From Bufo bufo (taxonomy: Eukaryota > Chordata > Amphibia > Anura > Bufonidae): 64,000 nt of DNA. Below, piece after piece: positions 31,522-42,487 of the stretch. Within the stretch, counting starts at the first letter, position 1. Every line of letters starts with the position of its first letter. The DNA lies in the NCBI RefSeq assembly GCF_905171765.1, contig NC_053390.1, forward strand, positions 139,037,468-139,101,467, given 5' to 3'. Below the pieces are notes generated by a model. That model was given only the letters and a program-made list of their open reading frames with translations, was not told the DNA's origin and made no database searches. Made by a program: the position numbers and the translations under genes.

Positions 31522-32834
31522 CAGGGCCGTCTTTAACAAGGGGCAAAAGGGGCAGCTGCCCTGGGCCCAGTTGCTCCTGGGGGGCCCAAGGCAGCTGTCA
31601 GCTACAGCTACACAGGGGGTGCTGCCATGCCATGCCTGCCAGCACTCCAGGCAGCGTACTGTGAGAGCTGTGATTCTCTAGGACCTTAGATGACATCATC
31701 ACCATGTGACCAGTAACCTAGCAATATTACTGGTCACATGGCTATGAGGTCATGAAGGTCCTACCAGGAGTGTTACAGGAGAAGTTTGCCTTAACTGTGG
31801 AGCTTTTTTTGTGAAGATTACATCAGAAAAAGGTGACAGGGGCTGTTATGCTAATATACTGTAAACTACTGTATAGTGGGGTGCTCTATAGTGTGGAGGC
31901 CTGTATACTGTGGGGGCTGTATACTGTGGGGGTCTGTATACTGTGGGTGCTGTATATTGTGGAGTGCTATACTGTTGTACTGTATAGTGTGGGGGCTGTA
32001 TACTGTATACTGTGGGTGCTGTATATTGTGGAGTGCTATACTGCTGTACTGTATACTGTGGGGGCTGTATACTGTGGGGGGCTGTATACTGTATACTGTG
32101 GGTGCTGTATATTGTGGTGTGCTATACTGCTGTACTGTATAGTGTGGGGGGCTGTATACTGTGGGTGCTGTATATTGTGGAGTGCTATACTGCTGTACTG
32201 TATACTGTAGGGGCTGTATACTGTGGGGGGCTGTATACTGTATACTGTGGGTGCTGTATATTGTGGAGTGCTATACTGCTGTACGATATAGTGTGGGGGT
32301 CTGTATAGTGTGGGGTGCTGTATCGTGTATAGTTTGGGGTGCTGTATACGGTGAGGTGCTATACTGCTCTACTGTATACTGTGAGGTGTTGTATACTGTG
32401 GGCTGCTATACTGCTCTACTATATACTGTGGGGTACTGTATAGTGTGGGGTGCTATACTGCATACTGTGTGGTGCTGTATACTATAGGGTGCTATACTGC
32501 ATACTGTGGGTTACTGTATACTATAGGGTGCTATACTGCATACTGTGGGGTGCTGGGGTGCACTGTAATGCTAGGGTGAGCCGAGCCCTGGTCTCCTACT
32601 GCAGAGCGATGCCCACTTCCAGCCTGAGCCCAGCTGCCCAGAGCACTGATCCTGAGCCACTGGGGTCTTCAGAACTGGAAGTATATACAGTCATTCACTG
32701 TACTCTACCAGATGTGGATTTTTTGTGTGTGTTGTGGTGGAGGGCGTGATTGCCTGCTAAGGTGTGGGAAGGCGTGATCCAGGGGGCCCAAGTAAATTTT
32801 GCCCAGGGTCCAATAAATATTAAAGACGGCGCTG
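31522..32834. mobile_element. Non-autonomous hAT element (CAGGGCCGTCTTTAA family)
   Basis: Ends CAGGGCCGTCTTTAA and TTAAAGACGGCGCTG, with perfect 8 bp duplication GCTATGCT (31514-31521, 32835-32842). Interior: GGGGCCCAA-rich flanks and a large GTATACTG minisatellite. No transposase. Confidence 0.93.
31855..32560. repeat. GTATACTGTGGG minisatellite
   Basis: Irregular tandem array built from CTGTATACTGTGGG, GTGCTATACTGCTGTACTG and GCTGTATATTGTGGAG, partly in a higher-order unit of about 145 bp (CTGTATACTGTGGGTGCTGT recurs). Several forward frames stay open as YCGGCILW-like strings; these are artefacts. Confidence 0.88.
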
Positions 32835-33172
32835 GCTATGCTCTCTGCTTTCCTGTGTCATTACATTAGATAGTTAGTTAGCTTATATATATAATACACA
32901 TAGTTAGTGGGAGATAGTCAGTGTAGGTTAGATAGTGATATAGTGTAGCTGCTGTCCATACATACATGCTACATACATAGTGCTGTGATGTCACAAGTTC
33001 ACAGCAATACTTAGTTCACCAATCACTAATAAGTAGTCATACCTGTTAAAATGTAAAGTTGCCCGTATTGCGACAAGATATTCATAGAAACATAGAATGT
33101 GTCGGCAGATAAGAACCATTTGGCCCATCCAGTCTGCCCAATATATCTGAATCCTATGAATAGTCCCTGGCC

Positions 33173-33552
33173 CTATCTTATATGAAGGATAGCCTTATGC
33201 CTATCCCATGCATGCTTAAACCCCTTCACTGTATTTGCAGCTACCACTTCTGCAGGAAGGCTATTCCATGCATCCACTACTCTCTCAGTAAAGTAATACT
33301 TCCTTATATTACTTTTAAACCTTTGCCCCTCTAATTTAAAACTGTGTCCTCTTGTGGTAGTTTTTCTTCTTTTAAATATGCTCTCCTCCTTTACCGAGTT
33401 GATTCCCTTTATGTATTTAAAAGTTTCTATCATATCCCCTCTGTCTCTTCTTTCTTCCAAACTATACATGTTAAGGTCCTTTAACCTTTCCTGGTAAGTT
33501 TTATCCTGCAATCCATGTACTAGTTTAGTAGCTCTCTGAACTCTCTCTAGAG
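33173..33552 (-). pseudogene. CR1-type LINE ORF2, C-terminal part
   Basis: Starts within LERVQRATKLVHGL and continues through YSLEERRDRGDMIETFKYI, RGHSFKLEGQRFKSN and DAWNSLPAEVV to a stop at 33173. This is the C-terminal module after the RT thumb in CR1-type LINEs. The first residues LE are encoded by the duplicated CTCTAGAG; sequence before them belongs to the inserted hAT. Confidence 0.9.
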
Positions 33553-33844
33553 CAAGCATGTCAAACTCAAAGGCTAACATGGGCCAAAAAAACAAAATTT
33601 AAGTTTATGTGGGCCGCATAAAAAAAAAAAAAAAATCGTACATTTTCATAGAACAACATTGTTTCATGACTGCTGACCCCCAACATCCCGTTGCCCAATA
33701 ACACAAGTGAGACCTATATATATATACAAATATTAAACTTCACTATAAGACGCACCTAGGTTTTTGAGGAGGAAAATAAGAAAAAAATATTTTTAACCAA
33801 AAGTTGTGCTTTTGGTGGGCTTTGAATTAATGGTGGTCTGTGCA

Positions 33845-34512
33845 TGACACTATTATGGGGGATCTGTGGATGACGCACTGTCATGTGGGGGATCTGTGGA
33901 TGGCACTGTTATGGGGGACCTGTGGATAGCACTGTTATGGGGGATCTGTGGATGGCACTGTTATGGGGGATCTTTGGATGGCACTGTTATGGGGGATCTG
34001 TGGATGGCACTGTTATGGGGGATCTGTGGATGGCACTGTTATGGGGGATCTGTGGATGGCACTGTTATGGGGGATCTGTGGATGGCACTGTTATGGGGGA
34101 TCTGTGGATGGCGCTGTTATGGGGGATCTGTGGATGGTGCTGTTATGGGGGATCTGTGGATGGCACTGTTATGGGGATCTGTGGATGGCACTGTTATGGG
34201 GGATCTGTGGATGGCACTGTTATGGGGGATCTGTGGATGGCACTGTTATGGGGTGGGATATCTGTGGATGGCATTGTTATGGGGTGGGGGGATCTGTGGA
34301 TGGCATTGTTATGGGGTGGGGGATCTGTGGATGGTGCTGTTATGGGGGATCTGTGGATGGCATTGTTATGAGGTGGGGGATCTGTGGATGGAACTGTTAT
34401 GGGGTGGGATATCTGTGGATGGTACTGCTATGGGGTGGGATATCTGTGGATGGCATTGTTATGAGGTGGGGGGATCTGTGGATGGAACTGTTATGGGGGG
34501 ATCTGTGGATGA
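33845..34512. repeat. 26 bp minisatellite
   Basis: About 25 copies of ATCTGTGGATGGCACTGTTA plus TGGGGG (26 bp), some lengthened to 31 bp. The unit has no stop in any forward frame and 26 is not a multiple of 3, so all three forward frames stay open for hundreds of bases, each reading the same WHCYGGSVDG-like peptide. Not coding. Confidence 0.93.
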
Positions 34513-34559
34513 CACATGTCATCCACAGATCCCCCTCATAACAGTGTCCCCCAATACAC

Positions 34560-34945
34560 CGGCCCTCTGCTCACCGAAGTATTTATAAACGTGAATCCTT
34601 ATCCTGTTATTAAGTTGAACTAACGCTGCGCTCTCCCATGTTCCCATGTTCCCCTGTATCCCCACAGCACTTACGAACACGCTTCCATAGCAGGCAGAGC
34701 GGACGGCACCAGTAACGTCACTCACTGACGTCGCGCGTCTGCTCCGCCTGCTTCATTCATAAAGTGGGCGGAGCAGGCGCTCAACGTCAGTGAGTGACGT
34801 TACTGCTGCCGTCCGCTCTGCCTGCTATTGAAGCTTAAGTAAGTGCTATGGGGATACAGGGGAACATGGGAACATGGGAGAGGGCAGCGTTAGTTCAACT
34901 TAATAACAGGATAAGGATTCACGTTTATAAATACTTTGGTGAGCG
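34560..34945. repeat. GC-rich foldback
   Basis: Arms centred near 34757. GTATTTATAAACGTGAATCC and AACATGGGAACATGGGAGAG appear in opposite orientation on the two sides; the centre reads GCTCCGCCTGCTTCATTCAT. Contains a pair of TGACGT motifs. Confidence 0.85.
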
Positions 34946-35515
34946 GCGGGGCCCGGTGTAAGAGTACAGTGACTGCACCGGGCCCCGCCCCTAGTTACGG
35001 ACTCCAGCCCCTCCTCTCTCCCGGCTCATACATAGCAGTCTGCGATGCTGCAGCGTCGCAAACTGCGCTGTAAAATGGAAGCATTCGCCCCATAAGACGC
35101 AGGGGCATTTCCCCCCCCCTTTTGAGGGGGAAAAAGTGCGTCTTATGGCGCAAAAAATACGGTACTTTTCTTACCTTGTGAATCTGGTACCCTGCGTCTA
35201 TAGCCGCAATGGCGCCGTTCGCAGCATGTCAGAACTCCAGGCGGAGCCTGATGACGTCACATCAGGACGTGACGTTTACCTCTGCGCACCTCCATCCTCT
35301 CCTGGACCGCCTCCGCCAGCCTCCATTCTCTCCTGGACCGCCTCCAACTGCTCCGCCATCCTTCAACCGCTCCTGGACCGCCTCTGACTTTTTTATTTTA
35401 TCTCCGCCCGCCTCCAGGTAACCAGAGCAATGAATATCTTTGCCGGGCCGCAAAGATATTCATTGCGGGCCGCATGCGGCCCGCGGGCCGCATGTTTGAC
35501 ACCCATGCTCTAGAG

Positions 35516-37230
35516 TATCTATATCCTTCTGGAGATATGGCCTCCAGTACTGCGCACAATACTCCAAGTGAGGTCTCACCAGTGTTCTGTACAGCGGCAT
35601 AAGCACTTCACTCTTTCTACTGCTTATACCTCTCCCTATACATCCAAGCATTCTGCTGGCATTTCGTGCTGCTCTATTACATTGTCTTCCCACCTTTAAG
35701 TCTTCTGAAATAATTACTCCTAAATCCCTTTCCTCAGATACTGAGGTCAGGACTGTGTCAAATATTCTATATTCTGCCCTTGGGTTTTTACGCCCCAGGT
35801 GCATTATCTTGCACTTATCCACATTAAATTTCAGTTGCCAGAGTTCTGACCATTCTTCTAGTTTTCCTAAATCCTTTTCCATTTGACGTTTCCCTCCAGG
35901 AACATCAACCCTGTTACATATCTTTGTGTCATCAGCAAAAAGACAAACCTTACTATCGAGGCCTTTTGCAATATCACTTATGAAGATATTGAACAAAATT
36001 GGTCCCAGTACAGATCCCTGTGGAACCCCACTGGTAACATGACCTTGTTTTGAATGTTCTCCATTGACTACAACCCTCTGCTGTCTGTCACTCAGCCACT
36101 GCCTAATCCACTCAACAATATGGGAGTCCATGCTCAATGACTGCAGTTTATTGATAAGTCTTCTATGTGGGACAGTGTCAAAAGCCTTACTAAAATCTAG
36201 ATATGCGATGTCTACTGCACCTCCACCGTCTATTATTTTAGTCACCCAGTCAAAAAAATCTATAAGATTTGTTTGACATGATCTCCCTGAAGTAAACCCA
36301 TGTTGTTTTTCATCTTGCAATCCATGGGAGTTTAGATGTTCCACAATCCTATCCTTTAATAGGGTTTCCATTAATTTGCCTACTATTGATGTCAGACTCA
36401 CTGGTCTATAGTTGCTCGATTCCTCCCTACTACCTTTCTTGTGAATGGGCACGACATTTGCCAATTTCCAATCTTCCGGGACGACTCCTGTTACTAATGA
36501 TTGGTTAAATAAATCTGTTAGCGGTTTTGCCAGCTCACCACTAAGCTCTTTTAATAATTTTGGGTGTATCTCATCAGGCCCCTGTGACTTATTTGTCTTC
36601 ACCTTAGACAGCAAACTTAGAACATCTTCCTCTGTAAAGATACATGCATCAAATGATTTATTAGTCATCCTTTCTAGTGGAGGTCCTTCTCCTTTTTCTT
36701 TTGTAAAAACTGAACAGAAGTATTCATTAAGGCAGTCGGCTAGCCCTTTATTCTCTTCTACATACCTTCCGTCCTTTGTTTTTAATTTAGTTATTCCTTG
36801 TTTTAATTTCCTTTTTTCATTTATATATCTGAAGAATGTCTTATCCCCTTTTTTAATAGACTGAGCTAGTTTTTCTTCTGCCTGCGCTTTAGAAGTTCTT
36901 ATAACTTTCTTGGCCTCTCTCTGCCTAATCTTGTAGATTTCCTTATCTTCATTGCTCTGGTTTTTTTTATAATTACAAAATGCTAGCTTTTTATTTTTAA
37001 TGATTTGGGCCATTTCTGCTGAGTACCACAGTGGTCTCTTCCTTTTTTTGCTTTTACTGACAAGTCTAATGCAATTTTCTGTTGCCTTCAATAATGCACC
37101 TTTTAAGTAGTCCCATTTCTCCTGGACTCCATGTACTCCGTTCCAGTCTGATAAGGACTCATTTATGACTAATTTCATTTTTGAAAAGTCTGTTTTTCTA
37201 AAATCTAAAACTTTTGTTTTTGTGTGGTGG
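35516..37230 (-). pseudogene. CR1-type LINE ORF2, reverse transcriptase
   Basis: About 570 residues. From the N terminus: a lysine-rich post-endonuclease region (KSKKRKRPLWYSAEM), then RT motifs PDEIHPKLLKEL, NYRPVSLTSIVGKLME, YLDFSKAFDTVPH, SGVPQGSVLGPILF, and the catalytic FADDTK box, and finally the thumb (LVRPHLEYCAQYW). RT motifs look intact across the whole stretch. Missing are the endonuclease and the last 130 residues, cut off by the hAT after DIDTLE. The protein would prime reverse transcription of its own RNA at a nicked target. Confidence 0.93.
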
Positions 37231-37570
37231 GACTCTTTCACAGTTCTTATATTAAACCACATATTCGCATCATTAGTGCCGATTTCACAATCGCGAATAT
37301 ACTGGAGCACTCTATCTGCATATAAAGCTATTGTAATGTTTTGCCGTGCCAACAATTTTCTCCAGTTTCAGGAAACTTCCAGCAGCTTGAAAAATGTAGC
37401 TATAGTGACCCACTCCTGTATTTCACGCGCATTACTCAAATATTACATTGCCGATTTTTCGCGATCAAGAAAATAATCAGCGAATTTGTGAATATATGAC
37501 GAATATTCTACCAAATATTTGCGAAATATGAATTTGAATATTGCCCCTGCCGCTCATCACTAATGGTTAA

Positions 37571-38269
37571 TAAAGGCATCCAAACCTAAAGGGGCCTCTG
37601 CACGGGCAAGTTAATCTTTTAATGCGCTGCATAGTCCTTTCCTAAAAAAATACATTTTCGCTGCGTCATTCTAATCGGTGTCGACAGCCCACCTCTTGAA
37701 CTCCGTTGCATACTCTGTGACAGGGCGTCTGCCCTGGCGCAATGCTAGTAATGCTGCTTCAGCTGTAGCAGCTCAATTGGGATCGTCAAACATTTGACTC
37801 ATGGCATTGATAAAGTCCTCTAAGTGATTTAGCTGGGCGTCTTGAGTCTCAATCAACGGACTAGTCCAGGTAATGGCTTTATGTGTCAGCAGCATAATAA
37901 TTCATAAGACTTTAGATCTATCAGTAGGAAACTGAGTTGGATTTGCATCACAGTATAGCTAAGGAATCCCCGGAATTTGCCGCGGTCTCCTCCAAATCTG
38001 AATGGTGGCAACTTAGGGGCTATTGCAGGCACTGAAGAGGGTGGTACAGAAACTTGATTCTCCAAGTGGACTATCTGGTCAGATAATGTCTGCACGGTAC
38101 CTCGTAGCTCTTGAATCGCTTGTCCATAAATTTGGATGTTTTGGGAAGTCTTTCCTTCAAAGGCGTAATATTAGTTTTTTAAAGTCTGCATCTCGGAGCG
38201 CATATTAGCCATAGCAGTCTGCAGTTGCTTAACGCGAACCTCCGAACTCCCAGTCCCGACGGACTCCAT
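37571..38269 (-). pseudogene. Gypsy gag N-terminal part
   Basis: The likely ATG is at 38269, just after the 5' LTR (MESVGTGSSEVR). A stop follows after about 30 residues. A coiled-coil-like segment comes next (VQTLSDQIVHLENQVS) and the capsid start (PKLPPFRFGGDRGKFRGFL). Further downstream the frame is broken repeatedly. The 6.3 kb hAT interrupts gag at 37562. Confidence 0.8.
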
Positions 38270-38273
38270 TTTA

Positions 38274-38662
38274 GGCTATGATACTAGTGGAATACTGCTG
38301 GAATCCAATGGCAGGGACAAGGCCTAAACACAGGAAGCACTGGAGTCTTGAACAGGAGGTAGCAGGAATGCAGATCCAGACGAGGATCAGGAGGAAAATC
38401 AGCGAGCGGTCAGCAGGTGTCCAGGAGTTGCAGGGTAAACCGCAGGGTGTAGGAACAAACCAGAGAGTTCCAGGCGAGAGGACTGCACAAGCAGGAGCTA
38501 AAACACAATACTCAACCAATGATTAACAGGCTTGAGAGGTTTATATATGAAACAGGAAGTAAGATGGCACCCAGCTAAGACACAATCCACCATCTTAACT
38601 AAGGGAAAATTTAAGGGCAAGAAAGTCTGAACTAAACAGACATAGCAGAAAGGTTCCTGACA
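38274..38662 (-). repeat. Gypsy 5' LTR
   Basis: About 389 bp, matching the split LTR at 17232-17435 and 23809-24018 with scattered substitutions and small indels. It is far more diverged than the ERV LTR pair, so the Gypsy insertion is older. The outermost seven bases at 38274 no longer match the TGTCACG of the other copy. Confidence 0.88.
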
Positions 38663-38667
38663 AGTGG

Positions 38668-40254
38668 ATAAGAACTGAGCTATAACGAGTGTTTATAAAG
38701 TCAGAGATCAGAGATAAAGAGCACATCTGTTTATAAACTGACGGGACAAAGAGAAAGTTCAGATCCTGCTCCTAGAGAAACTCAGCCCTCTACAGAGAAA
38801 AGGGTTATGAGTTTGTAATAAAGACCAATTGAAAAAAATATTTTTAGCTCAAAATGAATACAATTCAATAATTAAAAAAAATATTGCAACCAAAGGTGTA
38901 CATAGCCTTTAAATATTGATGACCTATCCTTAAGATAAGCCAACAATATTTACTTGTTGGGGGTCTAACCTCAAGGACTCCCTCTGCCCAGCAAAATAAA
39001 TGCTGTATCCCTATCATGGTTTATACAGGAACAGCACCAATTACATGATTGTGGCTGTACCTGGTATTGCAGTTCAGTCCCATTGCAAATATATAGGGAT
39101 TCTGAGGTTGACATTCACTTATCATATATTGATGAGGTATCTTGAGCATAGGCCATCCCTATTTAAGCCCTAGCAATCCCCTTTAAATTACACATTTTAA
39201 AGATCTTAAACTAAATCATATAAAAACAATATAAGTATAAGTCAATAATCTAATTTACAGTTCCTCCCCAGCTTTGCTCTTGTACAATCCCTAGTAATGC
39301 GTCTGGGAATTTTGGATACCAGAGAAATAACAGCAGCAATAGCTCGGGAAATGATGAATGTCTTTTTGCTGAAAGCTGTACTGAACGTCCTTGAGTTTAA
39401 TCAAAACTATTTGTTTTTAGTCAGCTTTGCTGTTGTCTCTTTTACTCTTGTCCACTGATAGCTTGACATTAATGACATCATAAATCAAATGAAGTGGCGG
39501 CTTGGGCTTGGTCACATTTCAAGTGTTTGTTGAGATGTCTTGGTCTATCAGTGCAGCTTGCATGAGGATAGATTTCATTTTGGTCTGCACAATGTGCTGC
39601 TGTTAGAATAAAAAAGGCAGGCGTGTATTGAAATGATGTGTTCTTCACCAACCAAAACATTTTTCTATATGTTTTGTTAGATTTTGCACGCAATTCATAA
39701 AATCTTAATCTATCCTCCGCTTGTACCAGATGCACCAAAATAATGAAAATGGTTTTCCCTGCTCCGATATATATGGTCTGACACCCCACCAATCAGCTGT
39801 AGCCTGCAGCCTCTAGCTCTGGAACTAGCTCTTGAATGGAGCAAGACGCATAGTTCAATTCAAAGTGTAGTGACCTTGCTGGGTTACTGCAGCTCAGTTA
39901 CCATTGAAGTGAATGGGGCCTGAGATGCAGTAACCTGACATGGCCACTAGACTTTGAGCGGAGCTGGGCTTCCTATTCCAGTGCCGGGGGCTGCAAGGAA
40001 CAGCTGATTGTTGGTGTTGTAGGGTGTCAGACCTCCACTGATCGAATTACTTTCCTGAGGATAGGTCATCAATATCAGGAGCCTAGAAAAAATCACAATA
40101 GATGCACTGCACACCTCTGAATAACTGTGGCAAATCTTTGCATGTCTGTGCACCAAATTGGAAATCTACCCCAGCAAGGGAGCTGGTGTCAATTTCTTGG
40201 CATAGATTTTAATAATTGTGTTGAGCCAGCTATAATCACTGCATCTGCCGAAAG
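38668..40254. other. Region with dispersed repeats, no gene
   Basis: Two related repeat copies. 38910-39190 is bounded by TTTAAATATTGATGACCTAT and CATATATTGATGAGG..CCCTTTAAA. 39745-40080 ends CTGAGGATAGGTCATCAATA. Both contain GGTCTGACACC-like or GGGGGTCTAACC text, suggesting a MITE family. 39190-39745 shows nothing recognisable. Confidence 0.5.
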
Positions 40255-40829
40255 CCCTAGGACAGAGGTCGCCAACCCCCGGCACACGTGCCAGAGATGG
40301 CACGCAGGCCATATTTAACTGGCACGCAGTCAAACTGCATCACAACGCACTGCACCTTTAATTTAAAAAAATCTGACTTGCTACACAGGGTCTGCTAGGC
40401 CCGCCCCGCATGCTTCCCGCAGTGCCAACCAGCTACGAGACTCCACTGCCTCATGTTGGCTGGCTGGCTGAGTACTGATGCGCTACACACAACCCATCAC
40501 GAAGGCCCGTCCCTCACGCTTCCCGCCGTGCCAGCCATCTTCAGACTCCGCTACCTCATGGGCTGGCTGCTGTACCACTAATGTTCCTCGACTGGTGTTC
40601 TGCTGGCGCAGCTGACAGCATAGAGATGGGATTAATGACACAGGTGACAAGGATTGGAGTAATAGTGACACAAGTGACAGTTAAGGAGATGGGAGTAGTA
40701 GTGGCAAAGGTAACAGCAGAGGGTAAGGAGAAATAGTGGGATAGGGGACAGCAGAGGATGATGTGCTAAACCAGTCAGATGGAAGGTTGATAGTGAGCTT
40801 GGAGAATGGGGGAAGCTTTGTGACTAAAT

Positions 40830-41290
40830 TGGGGATGGGTAGGATGGTGAGCCTGCATGTGACTGCTGGGGGCTATGGGGGGACAATGTGGGGCAAGCGT
40901 CTGACAACTTTGGGTGCGTGGGAGAATGGTGAGCCTGCATGTAACTGCTGGGAGAAATGGGGGTATAATGTGGAGCGAACTTCTGACAACTTTTGGGGTG
41001 TTGGAAGATTGCGAGCCTTTTGGGGGGGGTTGGTAGGAGGATGTTAAGCCTGTATGTGACTGCTGGAAGTAATGGGGGGTCAATGTGGCCAAGCTTCTGA
41101 GAACTTTGGAGGGTGGGAGAATGGTGAGCCTGCTTGTACTGTAACTACTGGGGAAAATGAGGGAACAATGTGGAACAAGCTTCTGACAACTTTAGGGGGT
41201 GTGGAGGATAGTGAGCCTACATGTAATTGCCAAGGGGGATGGGGAGCAAGCTTCTGACAACTTTTGCGGGTGTGGAGGATAGTGAGCCTA
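40830..41290. repeat. Tandem repeat of about 82 bp
   Basis: Five units marked by CTTCTGACAACTTT (40901, 40983, 41097, 41183, 41254), each with GGTGAGCCTGCATGT and AATGTGG. Spacing varies from 71 to 114. Inside the hAT. Confidence 0.8.
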
Positions 41291-42285
41291 TATGTGACTG
41301 CCAGAGGGACCTAAAAGTCTCCTCATATGAACTAAAGCTGGATCGTCTTTGCAAAGAAAGTCAGGAACAAGAGTCACATTGAGTGGTAAGTTAAACTGAT
41401 TATTTGTTTTTTTTGTCACATACAATTTGTGTTATGTACAGTAGTATTTAGTTAAGGCCGAGCACTCGCCACCTGGGCCATAGAAGACAAAATAGCTATA
41501 AAACACCTGGGTAGTTTATTAATAAAAAAGGCACATGTGTTTGCCAAATGCATAAAATTCACAATACATATAAATACAGTGAGATTGGTTGAAGTAAGAC
41601 CAAAATGCATATAGTTACACCATAAAAAGGTTAATAAAGGTGAGCATGTGTAGAATCACCGATAAAATTTTTGTGGAGAAATTGTGTCATACACCGATAA
41701 TATTCATATACTGTCCGATCCAGAAAGTGGAAAAAAAAAAAAGTAACGTATATGATGACTTCTAAAATCTGTGGATCCTAATTATATTCACTCCTGTAAA
41801 TGGAAGGCAGTTTTATATAAATATATAGCTCGGAGATGTTATATATTTGTCTGCTGACTAATGATGATATAGTTCAACTCTTAGGTACACATGTAGGTTA
41901 TGTAACCTTATTATCAGGTTAATTAAAAATGATGCAGTATTCAAAACCTGCGCTCACAGTGGCGTCCAACGTGGCTACAGTGTTGGATACAGAGGTACCT
42001 GTTTTAGAGTTGTCAGCTGCTTCAGTGTGATGGTCATGGATGCTTGTATCTGAGGTATGTTCCTTCAATGAACCGCTGTCTCTTTGTGAGAAATCTCCGG
42101 CTGCTGCAGTTGTTTGTGTGACGTCTCCAATTCTCTTTACGGCAGGAGATTCGAGTCACAGCGTCCCATGTGTGTAAAATGGGAAGTAAGGCTGGTCTCT
42201 ATTGTAATAGACCCTGCATAGATGAATGTCCAAAAGCGAAGTAGAATAAAGGGTATAGGTCCATCAGCTGATGTGCGGGTCTCCT

Positions 42286-42328
42286 GTAACCAGACGTGTT
42301 TCGGGTCTATTCCTGGCCCCTTCCTCAG
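42286..42328 (-). ncRNA. Degraded hammerhead-like motif in left inverted copy
   Basis: On the minus strand CTGAGGA, then GAAACACGTC and TGGTTAC. The 5' strand of stem I is missing because about 80 bp upstream of the core are deleted relative to the 44 kb copy. Not expected to fold. Confidence 0.5.
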
Positions 42329-42487
42329 TTAAATATAAGATCAGACATGGATTCAAATTGAATGTAAGGTAGAAATGAAAGACAAGACATGTATCATGTG
42401 TAGTTACATATCTGTTGTAACAAATAATCTGTTATAGATTCTACTCCGACATAATCTGCAAACTTTTGTGGTTTATCACCACCAAGT

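Larger units (their letters stand above)
33553..35507. mobile_element. hAT element interrupting LINE ORF2
   Basis: Ends CAAGCATGTCAAAC and GTTTGACACCCATG, with perfect 8 bp duplication CTCTAGAG (33545-33552, 35508-35515). The GTGTCAAAC ends are shared by a common vertebrate hAT group. Inside are a 26 bp minisatellite, a GC-rich foldback and a further repeat bounded by TAAGACGCACC (33749) and GTGCGTCTTA (35135). Confidence 0.93.
33085..37255 (-). mobile_element. CR1-clade LINE, 5' truncated, split by a hAT
   Basis: Minus-strand non-LTR retrotransposon. The 3' end lies near 33085 (TAGAAACATAGAATGTGTCG on the plus strand), and the 5' part lacks the endonuclease domain. ORF2 lies at 37230-35516 and 33552-33173, separated by the hAT at 33553-35507. 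The hAT flanks restore a continuous reading, so it was intact in this region before insertion. Confidence 0.9.
31219..37562. mobile_element. hAT element, TAGTG family, copy 2 (6.3 kb)
   Basis: Ends TAGTGTTGGGCG and CGCTCATCACTA, with perfect 8 bp duplication ATGGTTAA (31211-31218, 37563-37570). Only about 300 bp at each end looks like the family's own AT-rich GAATATTCG-type sequence. The rest consists of a second hAT (31522-32834) and a LINE (33085-37255) that is itself interrupted. Inserted in Gypsy gag. Confidence 0.93.
17232..38662 (-). mobile_element. Ty3/Gypsy chromovirus with at least seven nested insertions
   Basis: LTRs of about 400 bp lie at both ends. Both contain ATACTAGTGGAATACTGCTG, GGTGTCCAGGAGTTGCAGGG and the ending AAGGTTCCTGACA. 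The outer flanks are ACTGG (17227-17231) and AGTGG (38663-38667), matching at 4 of 5 bases. Coding remnants run right to left in the order gag, protease, RT, RNase H, integrase, chromodomain, which is the Ty3/Gypsy order with a C-terminal chromodomain (chromovirus). The element was originally perhaps 5-6 kb; insertions have spread it over 21 kb. All coding parts are broken. Confidence 0.93.

Noticed and set aside
31833..32487. Overlapping open frames reading YCGGCILW-like repeats
   Set aside because: Minisatellite inside a hAT; several frames are open at once, so none is supported as coding.
33866..34588. 240-residue open frame with repeated GWHCYGGSVDG
   Set aside because: All three forward frames are open because of the 26 bp period; artefact of the minisatellite.
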